Of a stretch of DNA of 49,312 bases, positions 16,318-25,997 are shown in pieces. Each line of letters opens with the position of its first letter. The stretch's first letter is position 1. The notes under the pieces were generated by a model. That model ran no database searches and had not been told where the DNA came from. It saw nothing but the letters and a program-made list of their open reading frames with translations. A program made the position numbers and the translations under genes. Origin of the DNA: Thermoclostridium sp036562185 (GTDB lineage Bacteria; Bacillota; Clostridia; DSM-8532); assembly GCA_036562185.1 (NCBI GenBank), contig DATCKN010000030.1, positions 1 to 49,312 of the forward strand. The letters are read 5' to 3'.

Positions 16318-17445
16318 ATGGATTGGATAAAACCAACATTTAAAGAGAGCTTCGATGTACTGGTGGTCGGCGGCGGCATCGCCGGCGTATGCGCTGCCGT
16401 AAGTGCAGCAAGGCTTGGCAAAAAAACGCTTCTTATCGAAAAACAAAATAATCTCGGCGGGCTTGCAACAGTCGGCCTTATAAACTGGTTTGAACCTTTA
16501 TGCGACGGAAAAGGCCATCAAATCACGGGGGGGATTGCCGAGGAACTTATAAAAATCAGCGTTCAATACTGCTATGATACGCTTCCGCCTGCCTGGGGAG
16601 GCAGTAAGCTGAGCTTACCCAAAAGCAACAGGTTTGCGACAACTTTCTCTCCGATGGTATTCTCAATGATTTTGGACGAGTTTGTCATGAACAGCGGAGC
16701 AAGGATCCTGTTTGATACCTACGCCACCTATCCTGTGATGGATGGAAACATCTGTACCGGTGTTATTACAGAAAACTGCAACGGCCGTGAATTTTATAAA
16801 GCCACTGCAGTAGTGGATGCGACAGGTGATGCGTCCATTATGTACAGGGCAAATGTCCCATGCCGCGCTGGAAGCAATTATATGACATATATTATTCATG
16901 GTTTTGAAAAAACTGACATTGCGCCTGCAGAAGAAGCCGGCAATCTGTCATTACTGCGTAAGTGGATGGTATATGGCAGCGATTTGAACGGGAATGGACA
17001 GCCGGCCGGAATAAAAAAACGCCCATACCTAAGTGCTGAGGAACGCACCGAGTATATCTTGCATGGTAAGGCGATGCTTTTGGGCAAGCTCAAGGAAAAA
17101 AACAGGTTCTCCTTTGAGATAATGTCGCTGCCGTCAATGCCTCAGCTCAGGACGATCAGACAGATAATTGGAGATACCGATTTCAACGCAGTTGACGGTG
17201 AGAAATATCCTGATTCCATTGGATGTGTCAGCGATTTTCGTGAAGGGAAAGAAGGCTGTTGCTACGAAATACCTCTCTCAGCTTTACGAAGGTCTGACTT
17301 CCCTAATCTTTTTGCAGCAGGAAGGATAATTTCAGCTCCTGAAGGAGACGGATGGGAAGTAGCGAGAGTAATACCAACCTGCGCACTGACGGGTGAGGCG
17401 GCGGGACGCGCAGCTGCCGGGTATTGCAATTCAACCGAAGCTTAA
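16318..17445 (+). CDS. FAD-dependent oxidoreductase (FAD_oxidored family)
   Basis: The 375-residue flavoprotein has an N-terminal Rossmann motif VLVVGGGIAGVCAAVSAARL, followed by LLIEKQNNLGGLATVG. A second cofactor block AVVDATGDAS lies near residue 165, and a C-terminal FAD-binding block NLFAAGRIISAPEGDGWEVAR near residue 340. Family members in Clostridia often stand near carbohydrate genes, but the substrate is unknown. It is somewhat shorter than many homologues. GAGGGGA gives the start. The leading part looks GC-richer than the flanks, which may signal transfer; I have not computed this. Confidence 0.85.
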   Translation: MDWIKPTFKESFDVLVVGGGIAGVCAAVSAARLGKKTLLIEKQNNLGGLATVGLINWFEPLCDGKGHQITGGIAEELIKISVQYCYDTLPPAWGGSKLSLPKSNRFATTFSPMVFSMILDEFVMNSGARILFDTYATYPVMDGNICTGVITENCNGREFYKATAVVDATGDASIMYRANVPCRAGSNYMTYIIHGFEKTDIAPAEEAGNLSLLRKWMVYGSDLNGNGQPAGIKKRPYLSAEERTEYILHGKAMLLGKLKEKNRFSFEIMSLPSMPQLRTIRQIIGDTDFNAVDGEKYPDSIGCVSDFREGKEGCCYEIPLSALRRSDFPNLFAAGRIISAPEGDGWEVARVIPTCALTGEAAGRAAAGYCNSTEA

Positions 17446-17484
17446 CAGGTTCATCCCCAAATTTTCAAACTTTTATAATTTAAA

Positions 17485-17523
17485 AGGCGGGTACTGCTTT
17501 TTATGGCAGTACCCGCCTGTATT
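17485..17523. terminator. Bidirectional terminator between the FAD gene and the V-ATPase operon
   Basis: A 13-bp perfect stem AGGCGGGTACTGC/GCAGTACCCGCCT (17485-17497 with 17506-17518) has an 8-base loop. On the minus strand it is followed by TTTTAAATT, so it serves the V-ATPase operon well; on the plus strand the T run is weaker. Confidence 0.8.
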
Positions 17524-17653
17524 TCATTATGCGATATGTGTATCAGTCCCTGCAAGGTTTAACCTTTTCAAACCTCAAAGGAGAAAGCTTTTAACGCACC
17601 CGTTCACTGCACTTCCTGCTTTGATCCCTTAATAATCACATAACTATGCACAA

Positions 17654-18313
17654 TTATTTCCTATTACTGTATTCATGCGACTGCTCCAGCATCATGTCTT
17701 TAACCTTCATAAGCCGTGTAAGGTTGGAACGCTCATTTTCATCAAGTTTCATGACAATATACTTAATTGTTTCCTCAAGGTTTGGTATCAGTACATATTC
17801 CAAAGCATTAACACGGCGGCGGGTTCTTTCTATTTCATCGGCAAGGAGCTGGGCAGACTTCTCAATCTCAGCAAGCTTCAACAGCTTTGGTGCAAGTTCG
17901 GACAAGGTTGAGATTGCTTCGTCCAGTTCTGCTGTAGTATTGGCAAAACCGTAAGGGTAAATATCTCCATCGGTATTTATGTCAGCTGTAAACTCAAGTA
18001 CCGGAACATCAACACTCATGATATTCTTTGTGCGGGTGTTAAGACTTACCTCAACCTTTGGAAACATCAGCGCTTCCTCAACAATCTCAGAACTCATGAC
18101 AGCTCTCGCCATGACAAAACGGGAGTGCACAAGCTGAAGCTTTTCTTCCACTTCTTCCCGTAAAGCTTTATTTTCACGCACCACCTCAAGAAACTTCTTC
18201 ATCAGTTCGTCCCGTTTATCTTTTAACAGCTTGTGACCTCTTCTTGCAGTCCGAAGTCTTTTCTTTAACCCGGTTAAAACCATCCTTGTAGGGTTTACAT
18301 TCATTCTTGCCAT
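17654..18313 (-). CDS. atpD: V-type ATP synthase subunit D
   Basis: Subunit D is the central rotor shaft of the V/A-type ATPase. The 219-residue, mostly alpha-helical protein starts MARMNVNPTRMVLTGLKKRL, the typical D N-terminus, with long coiled coils at both ends (about residues 10-75 and 140-205). GGAGA precedes the ATG. It is the last gene of the nine-gene operon, 44 bases after subunit B. A weaker reading as another coiled-coil protein is excluded by the N-terminal motif and position. Confidence 0.95.
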   Translation of the reverse strand: MARMNVNPTRMVLTGLKKRLRTARRGHKLLKDKRDELMKKFLEVVRENKALREEVEEKLQLVHSRFVMARAVMSSEIVEEALMFPKVEVSLNTRTKNIMSVDVPVLEFTADINTDGDIYPYGFANTTAELDEAISTLSELAPKLLKLAEIEKSAQLLADEIERTRRRVNALEYVLIPNLEETIKYIVMKLDENERSNLTRLMKVKDMMLEQSHEYSNRK

Positions 18314-18357
18314 GAAATAATCTCCTTGTGTGCATTTTTAAATGCAATAAATTATGT

Positions 18358-19731
18358 TCAGCGAGGCATGTATTTTTCAATGTACTTGGGATCTATACGT
18401 TTAAGTTCACTCACAGGCAGGATTGACAAAAGCTTCCACCCTATATTAAGGGTAGTCTCTATATCCCTGTCCGTATCAAATCCTTGCGATACATATTCAG
18501 CCTCAAATTCATCTGCAAACCTGGCATATAACTTGTCTATGTCGGTAAGCGCTGCATCACCTAAAATAACTGCCAGTTCTTTGGCCTCTTTTCCGCGTGC
18601 ATATGCAGCAAACAGCTGGTTCATTGTATTTGCATGATCCTCACGGGTCTTTCCCTTACCAATACCTTTGTCTTTAAGTCGCGACAGCGATGGCAGTACG
18701 TCAATAGGTGGCGTAATTCCCTTTTTATACAGTTCACGGCTTAATATAATCTGGCCTTCGGTAATATAACCCGTCAGGTCAGGTATCGGGTGGGTCTTGT
18801 CATCTTCTGGCATTGTAAGAATGGGTATCAATGTGATACTGCCCTCTTTACCTCTTATTCTTCCTGCACGCTCATACAAGGTTGCCAGGTCTGTGTACAA
18901 GTACCCGGGATATCCGCGCCTTCCGGGTACTTCCTTGCGGGCAGCCGAAACCTCACGCAGTGCATCGGCATAGTTTGTTATATCGGTGATAATGACAAGA
19001 ACGTGCATATCTTTTTCAAAAGCAAGGTACTCTGCTGCGGTAAGGGCCATTCTTGGTGTTGCTATACGCTCAACGGCAGGGTCATTGGCAAGGTTCATAA
19101 AAAGTACCGCACGTTCAATTGCACCGGTTTTCTTAAAATCGGTTATAAAAAAGTCTGCTTCTTCAAAGGTTATACCAACAGCACAGAATACAACCGCGAA
19201 CTTGCTGTCGGTTCCCAGCACTTTTGCCTGGCGTGCTATTTGAGCAGCCAGTTGTGCATGAGGAAGACCCGATCCTGAGAAAATCGGCAGTTTCTGTCCT
19301 CTTACCAATGTATTTAAACCGTCTATTGCCGAAACACCTGTCTGAATAAATTCTGACGGATAGTTCCGCGCTGAAGGATTGATTGGAACACCATTGATAT
19401 CCAGCCGTTTTTCGGGAATTATCTCGGGGCCGCCGTCTATGGGTTTGCCAAGACCGTCAAAGACACGCCCCAGCATATCCATAGAAACCGGAAGCTCAAG
19501 ACCACGGCCAAGAAAACGTACTTTACTGTTCGACAGGTTTATTCCTACGGCGCTTTCAAAAAGCTGAACCACCGCATTGGAACCGTCAACCTCAAGCACC
19601 TTGCAGCGCCTGATTTCTCCGTTTGCTAATTCTATTTCGCCCAGTTCATTATAAGTAACTCCTTCAACATCCTGCACCAGCATCAAGGGTCCGGCTACTT
19701 CATAAATGGAACGGTATTCCTTAAGCATCAT
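18358..19731 (-). CDS. atpB: V-type ATP synthase subunit B (non-catalytic)
   Basis: Subunit B forms the hexameric head with A and binds nucleotide regulatorily. The 457-residue protein carries LPIFSGSGLPHAQLAAQIAR near residue 150, the degenerate P-loop of B, and RRGYPGYLYTDLATLYERAG near 290. Its ATG overlaps the subunit A stop in an ATGA junction, so translation is coupled. Length and motifs are standard. Confidence 0.97.
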   Translation of the reverse strand: MMLKEYRSIYEVAGPLMLVQDVEGVTYNELGEIELANGEIRRCKVLEVDGSNAVVQLFESAVGINLSNSKVRFLGRGLELPVSMDMLGRVFDGLGKPIDGGPEIIPEKRLDINGVPINPSARNYPSEFIQTGVSAIDGLNTLVRGQKLPIFSGSGLPHAQLAAQIARQAKVLGTDSKFAVVFCAVGITFEEADFFITDFKKTGAIERAVLFMNLANDPAVERIATPRMALTAAEYLAFEKDMHVLVIITDITNYADALREVSAARKEVPGRRGYPGYLYTDLATLYERAGRIRGKEGSITLIPILTMPEDDKTHPIPDLTGYITEGQIILSRELYKKGITPPIDVLPSLSRLKDKGIGKGKTREDHANTMNQLFAAYARGKEAKELAVILGDAALTDIDKLYARFADEFEAEYVSQGFDTDRDIETTLNIGWKLLSILPVSELKRIDPKYIEKYMPR

Positions 19732-21500
19732 TGTTCACCTTCCTTTGCTATAAGTGCACCCATTTGCTCTGCCAGTTCATTCTCTATTTTATTGAACTCT
19801 TCATCCACTTTATCTTCTCTGATATACTTTGCGCGGCCGATTCGCTCAATAACAGGAAGGCTGAAAAGATCCTTCAGTTCCACTCCCTTACTAACTGCAT
19901 CCTGCGACATGTGGTAATATGACAGCATCAGTTTCAGCATCCTGAACTGCTTATGCAATGTAGCATAAGTATCTACTTCATGAAAGGCATCCTGGTGCAG
20001 ATAATCTTCACGTATTGAACGGGCTGCCTCAAGTGTTACCCTGTCTTTTGGCGAAAGGGCATCAATACCGACAAGCCTTACGATTTCCTCCAGCTCCGAC
20101 TCTTCCTGGAGAATTTTCATCATTTCCGCCCTGTATTTATTGAAATCTCTCGATATATTCCCCTCATACCAGCTTTCCATTCGATCTGTATAAAGTGAAT
20201 AGCTGATAAGCCAGTTAATAGCCGGGAAATGCCGCCTGTAAGCAAGGTTCGAATCAAGCCCCCAGAATACTTTTACTATACGAAGTGTCGCCTGGGTTAC
20301 AGGTTCGGATAAGTCACCGCCAGGAGGTGATACAGCTCCAATAACCGAAACCGAACCCGTACGTCCGTCAGTTCCAAGAGTTATGACCTTACCTGCACGC
20401 TCATAGAACTGGGCAAGCCTTGATGAAAGATAAGCAGGATATCCCTCTTCACCCGGCATTTCCTCAAGACGCCCCGACATTTCTCTTAGCGCCTCTGCCC
20501 ATCTTGACGTTGAGTCGGCCATTAATGCCACTGAATATCCCATATCTCTGAAGTACTCTGCAATTGTAATTCCGGTATAGATTGAAGCTTCACGGGCTGC
20601 AACGGGCATATCCGAGGTATTTGCAATCAATACCGTTCTTTTCATCAGCGATTTGCCCGTTCTTGGATCCTTCAGTTCCGGGAATTCCATCAAAACGTCG
20701 GTCATTTCATTTCCGCGTTCTCCACAACCTATATAAACAACCAAATCGGCATCCGCCCATTTAGCCAGCTGGTGCTGCACAACGGTCTTTCCGCTTCCGA
20801 ACGGACCGGGAATGGCGGCAACACCGCCCTTTGCAATCGGGAATAATGTGTCTATTATTCTTTGACCTGTTACCATTGGTTCATCAGGCGCCAACTTTTG
20901 CCTGTATGGCCTTTCTTTTCGTACAGGCCATTTTTGCATCAATTTCACCGGTTTAATTTCACCATCTTTGGTTTTTACAGTGGCGACAGTCTCTTCAACA
21001 GTAAATTCGCCCTCTTTAATATCTGCAATAGTGCCTTCGGTTCCGAACGGCACCATAATACGGTGTTCAAAAACCTCATTCTCCTGTACTGTACCTATTA
21101 TATCTCCTGCAACAACTTTATCGCCTTTTGACAGAACAGGCTTGAAAGCCCACTTTTTGCTGCGATCAAGAGCATTTATATTAATACCGCGGGTTATATT
21201 GCTCCCCACCTGCCTGCGCATAGCTTCCAAAGGCCGCTGAATACCGTCAAACATATTTTCTAAAAGGCCAGGACCAAGCTCAACACTTAATGGTTCACCG
21301 GTGGATATAACCCTGCTTCCCGGTCCGAGGCCTGAAGTTTCCTCATAAACCTGTATTGACGCCCTGTCGTTGTGTATTTCAAGTATTTCGCCAATAAGTT
21401 CATATTCACTGACACGCACAACGTCGAACATATTGGCGTCCTTCATACCTTCTGCTATGACCAGAGGACCAGATACTTTTACTATTCTTCCCTGGCTCAA
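19728..21500 (-). CDS. atpA: V-type ATP synthase subunit A (catalytic)
   Basis: This is the 590-residue catalytic subunit that binds and hydrolyses (or makes) ATP. Walker A is GPFGSGKTVVQHQ near residue 235, preceded by the non-homologous insertion that distinguishes A from F-type beta. VYIGCGERGNEMTDVL and MADSTSRWAEALREMSGRLE follow. Translation apparently starts at TTG (21500), with GAGAGGGA just upstream; no in-frame ATG is suitable. Confidence 0.97.
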   Translation of the reverse strand: MSQGRIVKVSGPLVIAEGMKDANMFDVVRVSEYELIGEILEIHNDRASIQVYEETSGLGPGSRVISTGEPLSVELGPGLLENMFDGIQRPLEAMRRQVGSNITRGININALDRSKKWAFKPVLSKGDKVVAGDIIGTVQENEVFEHRIMVPFGTEGTIADIKEGEFTVEETVATVKTKDGEIKPVKLMQKWPVRKERPYRQKLAPDEPMVTGQRIIDTLFPIAKGGVAAIPGPFGSGKTVVQHQLAKWADADLVVYIGCGERGNEMTDVLMEFPELKDPRTGKSLMKRTVLIANTSDMPVAAREASIYTGITIAEYFRDMGYSVALMADSTSRWAEALREMSGRLEEMPGEEGYPAYLSSRLAQFYERAGKVITLGTDGRTGSVSVIGAVSPPGGDLSEPVTQATLRIVKVFWGLDSNLAYRRHFPAINWLISYSLYTDRMESWYEGNISRDFNKYRAEMMKILQEESELEEIVRLVGIDALSPKDRVTLEAARSIREDYLHQDAFHEVDTYATLHKQFRMLKLMLSYYHMSQDAVSKGVELKDLFSLPVIERIGRAKYIREDKVDEEFNKIENELAEQMGALIAKEGEQ

Positions 21501-21534
21501 ACCATATCCCTCTCTTTCAGTGCCTTATATGGCT

Positions 21535-21852
21535 TTATTCGTTAAATAGAATGTCGGCTCCCACAGCCTTTTCGACACATTTCTTCACACCCTGCATTCC
21601 AATACCAAGGCTGCCCTGAATGCCCGGAACCGGAATAACCGCTGGGAAGCGTCTTTCCCTGTATTGATTGATCTTATCGGCAATATTGGCAGCTGTCTGT
21701 TCTGTAATATAGATTACGGCATAATTGCTTTCTGCCAGTTCGGTTAAAGCCTTTTCAGCCTGTTCCTTGTTCTCAACAGGAAAAACCGAAAACCCCAGGG
21801 ATTTAAATCCTAATACCGCATCCTTCTCTCCTATAACACCAATTTTATACAT
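21535..21852 (-). CDS. atpF: V-type ATP synthase subunit F
   Basis: The 105-residue subunit F (NtpG-type) binds the rotor and tunes activity. MYKIGVIGEKDAVLGFKSLG is the family N-terminus, and AVIYITEQTA lies mid-protein. The start overlaps the subunit C stop by 8 bases. Confidence 0.93.
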   Translation of the reverse strand: MYKIGVIGEKDAVLGFKSLGFSVFPVENKEQAEKALTELAESNYAVIYITEQTAANIADKINQYRERRFPAVIPVPGIQGSLGIGMQGVKKCVEKAVGADILFNE

Positions 21853-22852
21853 AAATCAAACGCAACCTTTCACGAATTACATCATTGGGCAACTGGTTAA
21901 TTTTCCCCGTGAGTATAATCCTTACATTCTTTATTTCAGTTTCTTTTGCAAAAAGAAATGCAATAAAGGGTTCAATCCCAATTGTAACCAATTTCGCCCT
22001 GTGCATGTATTTCATCAGATAATCATCCAGGGCTTTCTCAATAGCCTGAATATTCCCACTTTCATTAAGTTTCAGGCCTTTTATTACTTCCGCGCCAAGC
22101 TCTGTTTTAACCAAGTCGTTTATAAAATCATTAACCGGTTTATCGTGGTTGTTAAAGTATAAAGCCTTGTCAATTTTTCCGCCATCCAGCAAAATACTCC
22201 TGACAAAGGCCAATGACCTGTTAAGAGCACGCGCTCTGACATACATTTTTATGTTCGTCGTATCCACAATAATGTCGGCTAATTCACCTATAAACTCATT
22301 ATTAATGCTCTTTAAGTCGTAATAGAATTGATTATATAATGCCTTGTCCAAAATTAAATCTATGGCCTGAGGATCCCGTGTTCTTGAAAAAACATCATAT
22401 ACCTCAAGAACAGCTTCTTTCATAATCGGTTCAAGCCTGTCATAATCCCGTTCCCGGATAATTCGTACTATTTCTGAAACAGCAAATGATCCTGTTTCAA
22501 CAAGGATGGGCGGTGTTTCCTGGTTTGACAGCTCGGCTTTTAGCAAAACCTTTACGTTAAAGAAGTCGTAACGCTTTTTAAACGCCTTCACCACTTCTTT
22601 GTCAGGTGCGATCTCTGACAGGAGAGCATATGTTTTCTTCATCTCATCGGCCAAAAGAGAATCAAAGGCATAAACACTCTTGGTATTGTCATTACCCATG
22701 CCATATTCTGCTTCGGCCAATATTTTATATGCTTCCTCCGCATTAGGGGCTTCAAGCATTCTGTCAAACCTGCTTTTATCCAAAAGCTTTATTTCTCTTG
22801 CCCTTATCCGGCCTGTGGCATATGCATAATCATCCTGGTTAACTTTAATCAT
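21845..22852 (-). CDS. atpC: V-type ATP synthase subunit C
   Basis: Subunit C links the rotor shaft to the membrane ring. The protein of about 335 residues is almost wholly helical. YAYATGRIRAREIKLLDKS near the N-terminus and NEEAYKILAEAEYG-like text after it are characteristic, as is the C-terminal KETEIKNVRIILTGK. AGGGA, inside the first possible ATG (22864), points to the second ATG at 22852 as the start. It lies between E and F, in the usual order. Confidence 0.93.
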   Translation of the reverse strand: MIKVNQDDYAYATGRIRAREIKLLDKSRFDRMLEAPNAEEAYKILAEAEYGMGNDNTKSVYAFDSLLADEMKKTYALLSEIAPDKEVVKAFKKRYDFFNVKVLLKAELSNQETPPILVETGSFAVSEIVRIIRERDYDRLEPIMKEAVLEVYDVFSRTRDPQAIDLILDKALYNQFYYDLKSINNEFIGELADIIVDTTNIKMYVRARALNRSLAFVRSILLDGGKIDKALYFNNHDKPVNDFINDLVKTELGAEVIKGLKLNESGNIQAIEKALDDYLMKYMHRAKLVTIGIEPFIAFLFAKETEIKNVRIILTGKINQLPNDVIRERLRLIYV

Positions 22853-22876
22853 TCTATCCCTCATTTATTTCAAGGC

Positions 22877-23476
22877 TTACGAAAAAAGAATCTTTACCAC
22901 ATCATTTTCAAGTTTGGGCTTTAGCATTTCGAAGATTACTTCAAAAGTATTGTTGATTTCCATTTGATCATATCTTAAAACAAAACCGCCCACAGTTTTT
23001 ATTGTGTCTTGTGACAATGCAAGCTTTCCATTCTTACCGGAAGAAGCAATTCTCTTGTTTATGTTTTTCACAAAGTCCTTGCTGACCCTGTTCCTGTCCT
23101 GTTCTGACAGAAGTATTTCCCCGTCTTCATCTTTTGCTGCTTCAACTGCCATATCTTCAAGCAGTTTCTGGTAATCCTGGTCGGATAGCTTGCATAGTTT
23201 ATCCATTGCCAAAGAGAAAGCCGATTCCACCAAATCCTGTTTGGCTTTAAGAACTTCCTTCCTGCCCTCAAGATTGGCCTCGGACATCATCCTCCGGTAC
23301 ACTTCCCTGCCGTCGGATTCTCCTTTTCTAAGAATATCAGACCTTTTCTGCTCTGCTTCCTTCAGCGCATTATCTATAATTTCCCGTGCTTCAGCCCGGG
23401 CCTGTTCCAATATCTGACCGGCCCTTACTTCTGCATCCTCAAGAATCTTGGCTTTTATTTTCTCCGTTCCTGTCAT
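22877..23476 (-). CDS. atpE: V-type ATP synthase subunit E
   Basis: Subunit E is part of the peripheral stalk that holds the catalytic head still. The protein has about 199 residues: an N-terminal half that is a charged helix (EKIKAKILEDAEVRAGQILE) and a globular C-terminal half ending in EVIFEMLKPKLENDVVKILF. AAGGAG with an 8-base spacer selects the ATG at 23476; the longer reading from 23500 includes that ribosome site. Confidence 0.92.
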   Translation of the reverse strand: MTGTEKIKAKILEDAEVRAGQILEQARAEAREIIDNALKEAEQKRSDILRKGESDGREVYRRMMSEANLEGRKEVLKAKQDLVESAFSLAMDKLCKLSDQDYQKLLEDMAVEAAKDEDGEILLSEQDRNRVSKDFVKNINKRIASSGKNGKLALSQDTIKTVGGFVLRYDQMEINNTFEVIFEMLKPKLENDVVKILFS

Positions 23477-23524
23477 TTGGAAAGCTCCTTCATTAATCAC
23501 AGCTTACTTTCAATCACTGTGCTA

Positions 23525-23983
23525 TTATCTAATCATAAGGATGGATACAATCAGAGACAAAATAGCAAACATTTCAACCATCAATGCGAGTGTAATGGCA
23601 CTTCCTAAAGCTTCCGGACGTTTTGAAATCATTTGTATGCCTGCTGCAGCAACTTTACCCTGGTAAATAGCCGAAATAAATCCTACAATCCCCATTGGCA
23701 AACCAGCTACAAAAAGGCTTAACCCCTGCTGAAGTGTAATTGCATCATTTATGTTGCCAATGATTAAGAATGCGATAACAAAACCGTAAATGGCCTGTGT
23801 ACTCGGAAGTGCTTCCAGAAGCATTACAGAACCGAACTTGGACGGATCTTCGGATAATACTCCTGCGCCTGTCTGTCCTGCCAGACCAACTCCTTTTGAT
23901 GAGCCTAATCCGGCAACCAAAAAGGCAATAGCTGCACCAAGGTAAGCAAAAAATTGTCCGGTAAAAATATTCTCCCACAACAT
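23525..23983 (-). CDS. atpK: V-type ATP synthase subunit K (membrane rotor ring, Na+-type)
   Basis: Subunit K forms the rotating membrane ring that carries the coupling ion. The 152-residue protein has two hairpins (four membrane helices) from a duplicated c-type unit. The residues known to bind Na+ in Enterococcus hirae NtpK (L61, T64, Q65, Q110, E139) are all present here with a constant offset of two: L59, T62, Q63, Q108, E137. GGAGG selects the ATG at 23983; the longer frame from 24049 overlaps the end of subunit I and is unlikely. Na+ coupling is inference from these residues. Confidence 0.95.
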   Translation of the reverse strand: MLWENIFTGQFFAYLGAAIAFLVAGLGSSKGVGLAGQTGAGVLSEDPSKFGSVMLLEALPSTQAIYGFVIAFLIIGNINDAITLQQGLSLFVAGLPMGIVGFISAIYQGKVAAAGIQMISKRPEALGSAITLALMVEMFAILSLIVSILMIR

Positions 23984-24011
23984 TGTCAAAACCTCCACTT
24001 TCCTATCCTGT

Positions 24012-25997
24012 TCATGCGGTATGCATCGGTTGCATTTTATATTCCGCATCGGATTTCAGTTTAGTATATTTTGTATTGATTTTTAAAGGACTGAAGGCTT
24101 CGCCTCCGCCTGTAAAAAACTTGCCGAAAAATTCAAGATACTGAAGCCTGCATGAGTGCACATACGCACCAAGGACGTTTATTCCAAAATTTATTAAGTG
24201 TCCCACCAACAGTATTACTGCTGCTGCAATAACTTTCAGCACAATTGGCATGTCAAACATGACACCTAACTGATTTACTATGGATGCTATGATTGATGTC
24301 GCAAGGCCAAGGGCTAACAACCTTGAATATGACAACACATCGCTCAGGAAACTTACAACATTATAAATACTGGACAAACCACCGGTTATTTTACCGATTA
24401 TATTCTTTTTAGCTCTTCCCTGCGTGAGTATTAACAAAACTCCGCCGATAACCAGCATATATTTGCCTGCATTAACAAGTGGAACCACTTTGTCTGGATT
24501 TACAGCCGGTATGTACGGCAAAAGGAAAAATACCGCTCCGGTATAAAACACATATACAAAGCCCACATCGAACAGCGCATCCAGGTATTTCTTTTCACGT
24601 ATAAGATTTGCCGCTTTCAGTGCAAAACCGGCATAAATGTGGATTACTCCGAAAAGCAGCGACCAGCTTAACATCTTTTCAGGTTCGCTGACCATGTCAA
24701 ACCATACGGCATACTTAACAAGTGCACTTATGCCAAACCAGCCGCCAAACATTAAACCCCAGAACATTGTGGAAAGTCCGCAGAAAAACATGAGCTTCAT
24801 AAATTTCCTCATGTCGTCTTCCAGTTTAAAACGCCACAATATAATCCCGGTTATAAGCGATAAAATCAAGCCATAACCGCCGTCAGAGAACATGATACCA
24901 AAAAGCAATATAAAAAACGGGGCCATCACAGTATTAGGATCTATTTCCTTACTGCTGGGCAGACTGTACATTTGCATAACCGGTTCGCCGGCTTCGGCGA
25001 TTCCCCTGTTTTCAAGCAATACAGGGTACTCCTCGTCCTCACCGGGTTCTTCAAGTTCTATGCTCACTATAAATTTAGACTCAAGAAATTTCTTCACATC
25101 AAGAGCATTTCTTTCAGGCACCCATCCTGTTATCAAAAATACCTTTTTTGTATTAATGATTCTTTCTGTGGCTTCGAGGCGCCCTTTCTCCATCATGAGC
25201 CAATCATACAGAATTTCCATTGCATTTCTGCTGTCGCTCATGTTTTTTATCTGCTCTATGGTTTTTTCCCTCTCGGCAGCTATTTCGTTGATGCGTTTAT
25301 TTATTTTCCCTGTATTATCAGTTACCGTTCCGGTCAAAGCCGAAAATGTAACCCGGTTATAGCCCTTTGACGCAAGATATGACAGGCACTCCTGCTCGCT
25401 GTCTTTATGAGCTATCAGAAACAGGTAATGCTGATCTTTATCGCTGTTGATTCTCTCAATATATGAATCAGGAACTTTTTCACTAAGTTCTGTTTTGACA
25501 GAATCCCATTCAACAATGGACGGTATTGTTCCATACTGAAAAACCGTCTTTTGAGTACCGGTGTAGTCTAACGGTACATCAAGATCCTTCCATGGAAGCA
25601 GCGATAAATATAGATTGTTAAGTCTGTTCTCTTCTGATTTTAGATTGATAAGATGTTCTTCTTTTTTCAGGATTTCTTTAACCGATTCCCACACGGCGTC
25701 ACTGTTTTTTACAGTATTATTAAACTCGGAAACTGTAACTTCCCGTCGGCTGCTGAACAATGACTTCTTCGCCGGTGAATATTTATTTAAACAGTCTAAT
25801 GCCGAATCAACCTGCGTAAGTTCGGTATCAATGCGCTGTAATTCGGCCTGTACATCAGGATTTCCAATTATTTCCCTGTAATCGTCTATATCAACTGTAC
25901 TAATCTCAACAATTCCTAGTCCCATTAAGGCTTTTGTCAACTCTTCGCGTTGATATTCCATACCAAGCAGAGTTATTTTGTTCATTTTAACGATCAC
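24012..25997 (-). CDS. atpI: V-type ATP synthase subunit I
   Basis: Subunit I is the membrane stator that forms the ion path against the K ring. The 661-residue protein has a cytoplasmic N-terminal half (about 1-330, with coiled coils) and a membrane half with about eight helices. FILLFGIMFSDGGYGLILS and LLALGLATSIIASIVNQLG are the conserved membrane blocks, and VGHLINFGINVLGAYVHSCR is the C-terminal one. The GTG start at 25997 gives an opening (MIVKMNKITLLG) that resembles many family members and overlaps the H stop; ATG 25985 is the alternative, and neither has a strong ribosome site. Confidence 0.95.
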   Translation of the reverse strand: MIVKMNKITLLGMEYQREELTKALMGLGIVEISTVDIDDYREIIGNPDVQAELQRIDTELTQVDSALDCLNKYSPAKKSLFSSRREVTVSEFNNTVKNSDAVWESVKEILKKEEHLINLKSEENRLNNLYLSLLPWKDLDVPLDYTGTQKTVFQYGTIPSIVEWDSVKTELSEKVPDSYIERINSDKDQHYLFLIAHKDSEQECLSYLASKGYNRVTFSALTGTVTDNTGKINKRINEIAAEREKTIEQIKNMSDSRNAMEILYDWLMMEKGRLEATERIINTKKVFLITGWVPERNALDVKKFLESKFIVSIELEEPGEDEEYPVLLENRGIAEAGEPVMQMYSLPSSKEIDPNTVMAPFFILLFGIMFSDGGYGLILSLITGIILWRFKLEDDMRKFMKLMFFCGLSTMFWGLMFGGWFGISALVKYAVWFDMVSEPEKMLSWSLLFGVIHIYAGFALKAANLIREKKYLDALFDVGFVYVFYTGAVFFLLPYIPAVNPDKVVPLVNAGKYMLVIGGVLLILTQGRAKKNIIGKITGGLSSIYNVVSFLSDVLSYSRLLALGLATSIIASIVNQLGVMFDMPIVLKVIAAAVILLVGHLINFGINVLGAYVHSCRLQYLEFFGKFFTGGGEAFSPLKINTKYTKLKSDAEYKMQPMHTA

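Noticed and set aside
16057..16446. A 129-codon minus-strand ORF across the start of the FAD oxidoreductase
   Set aside because: Over half of it is the antisense of a clear flavoprotein N-terminus and it has no ribosome site; only its tail might be a remnant.
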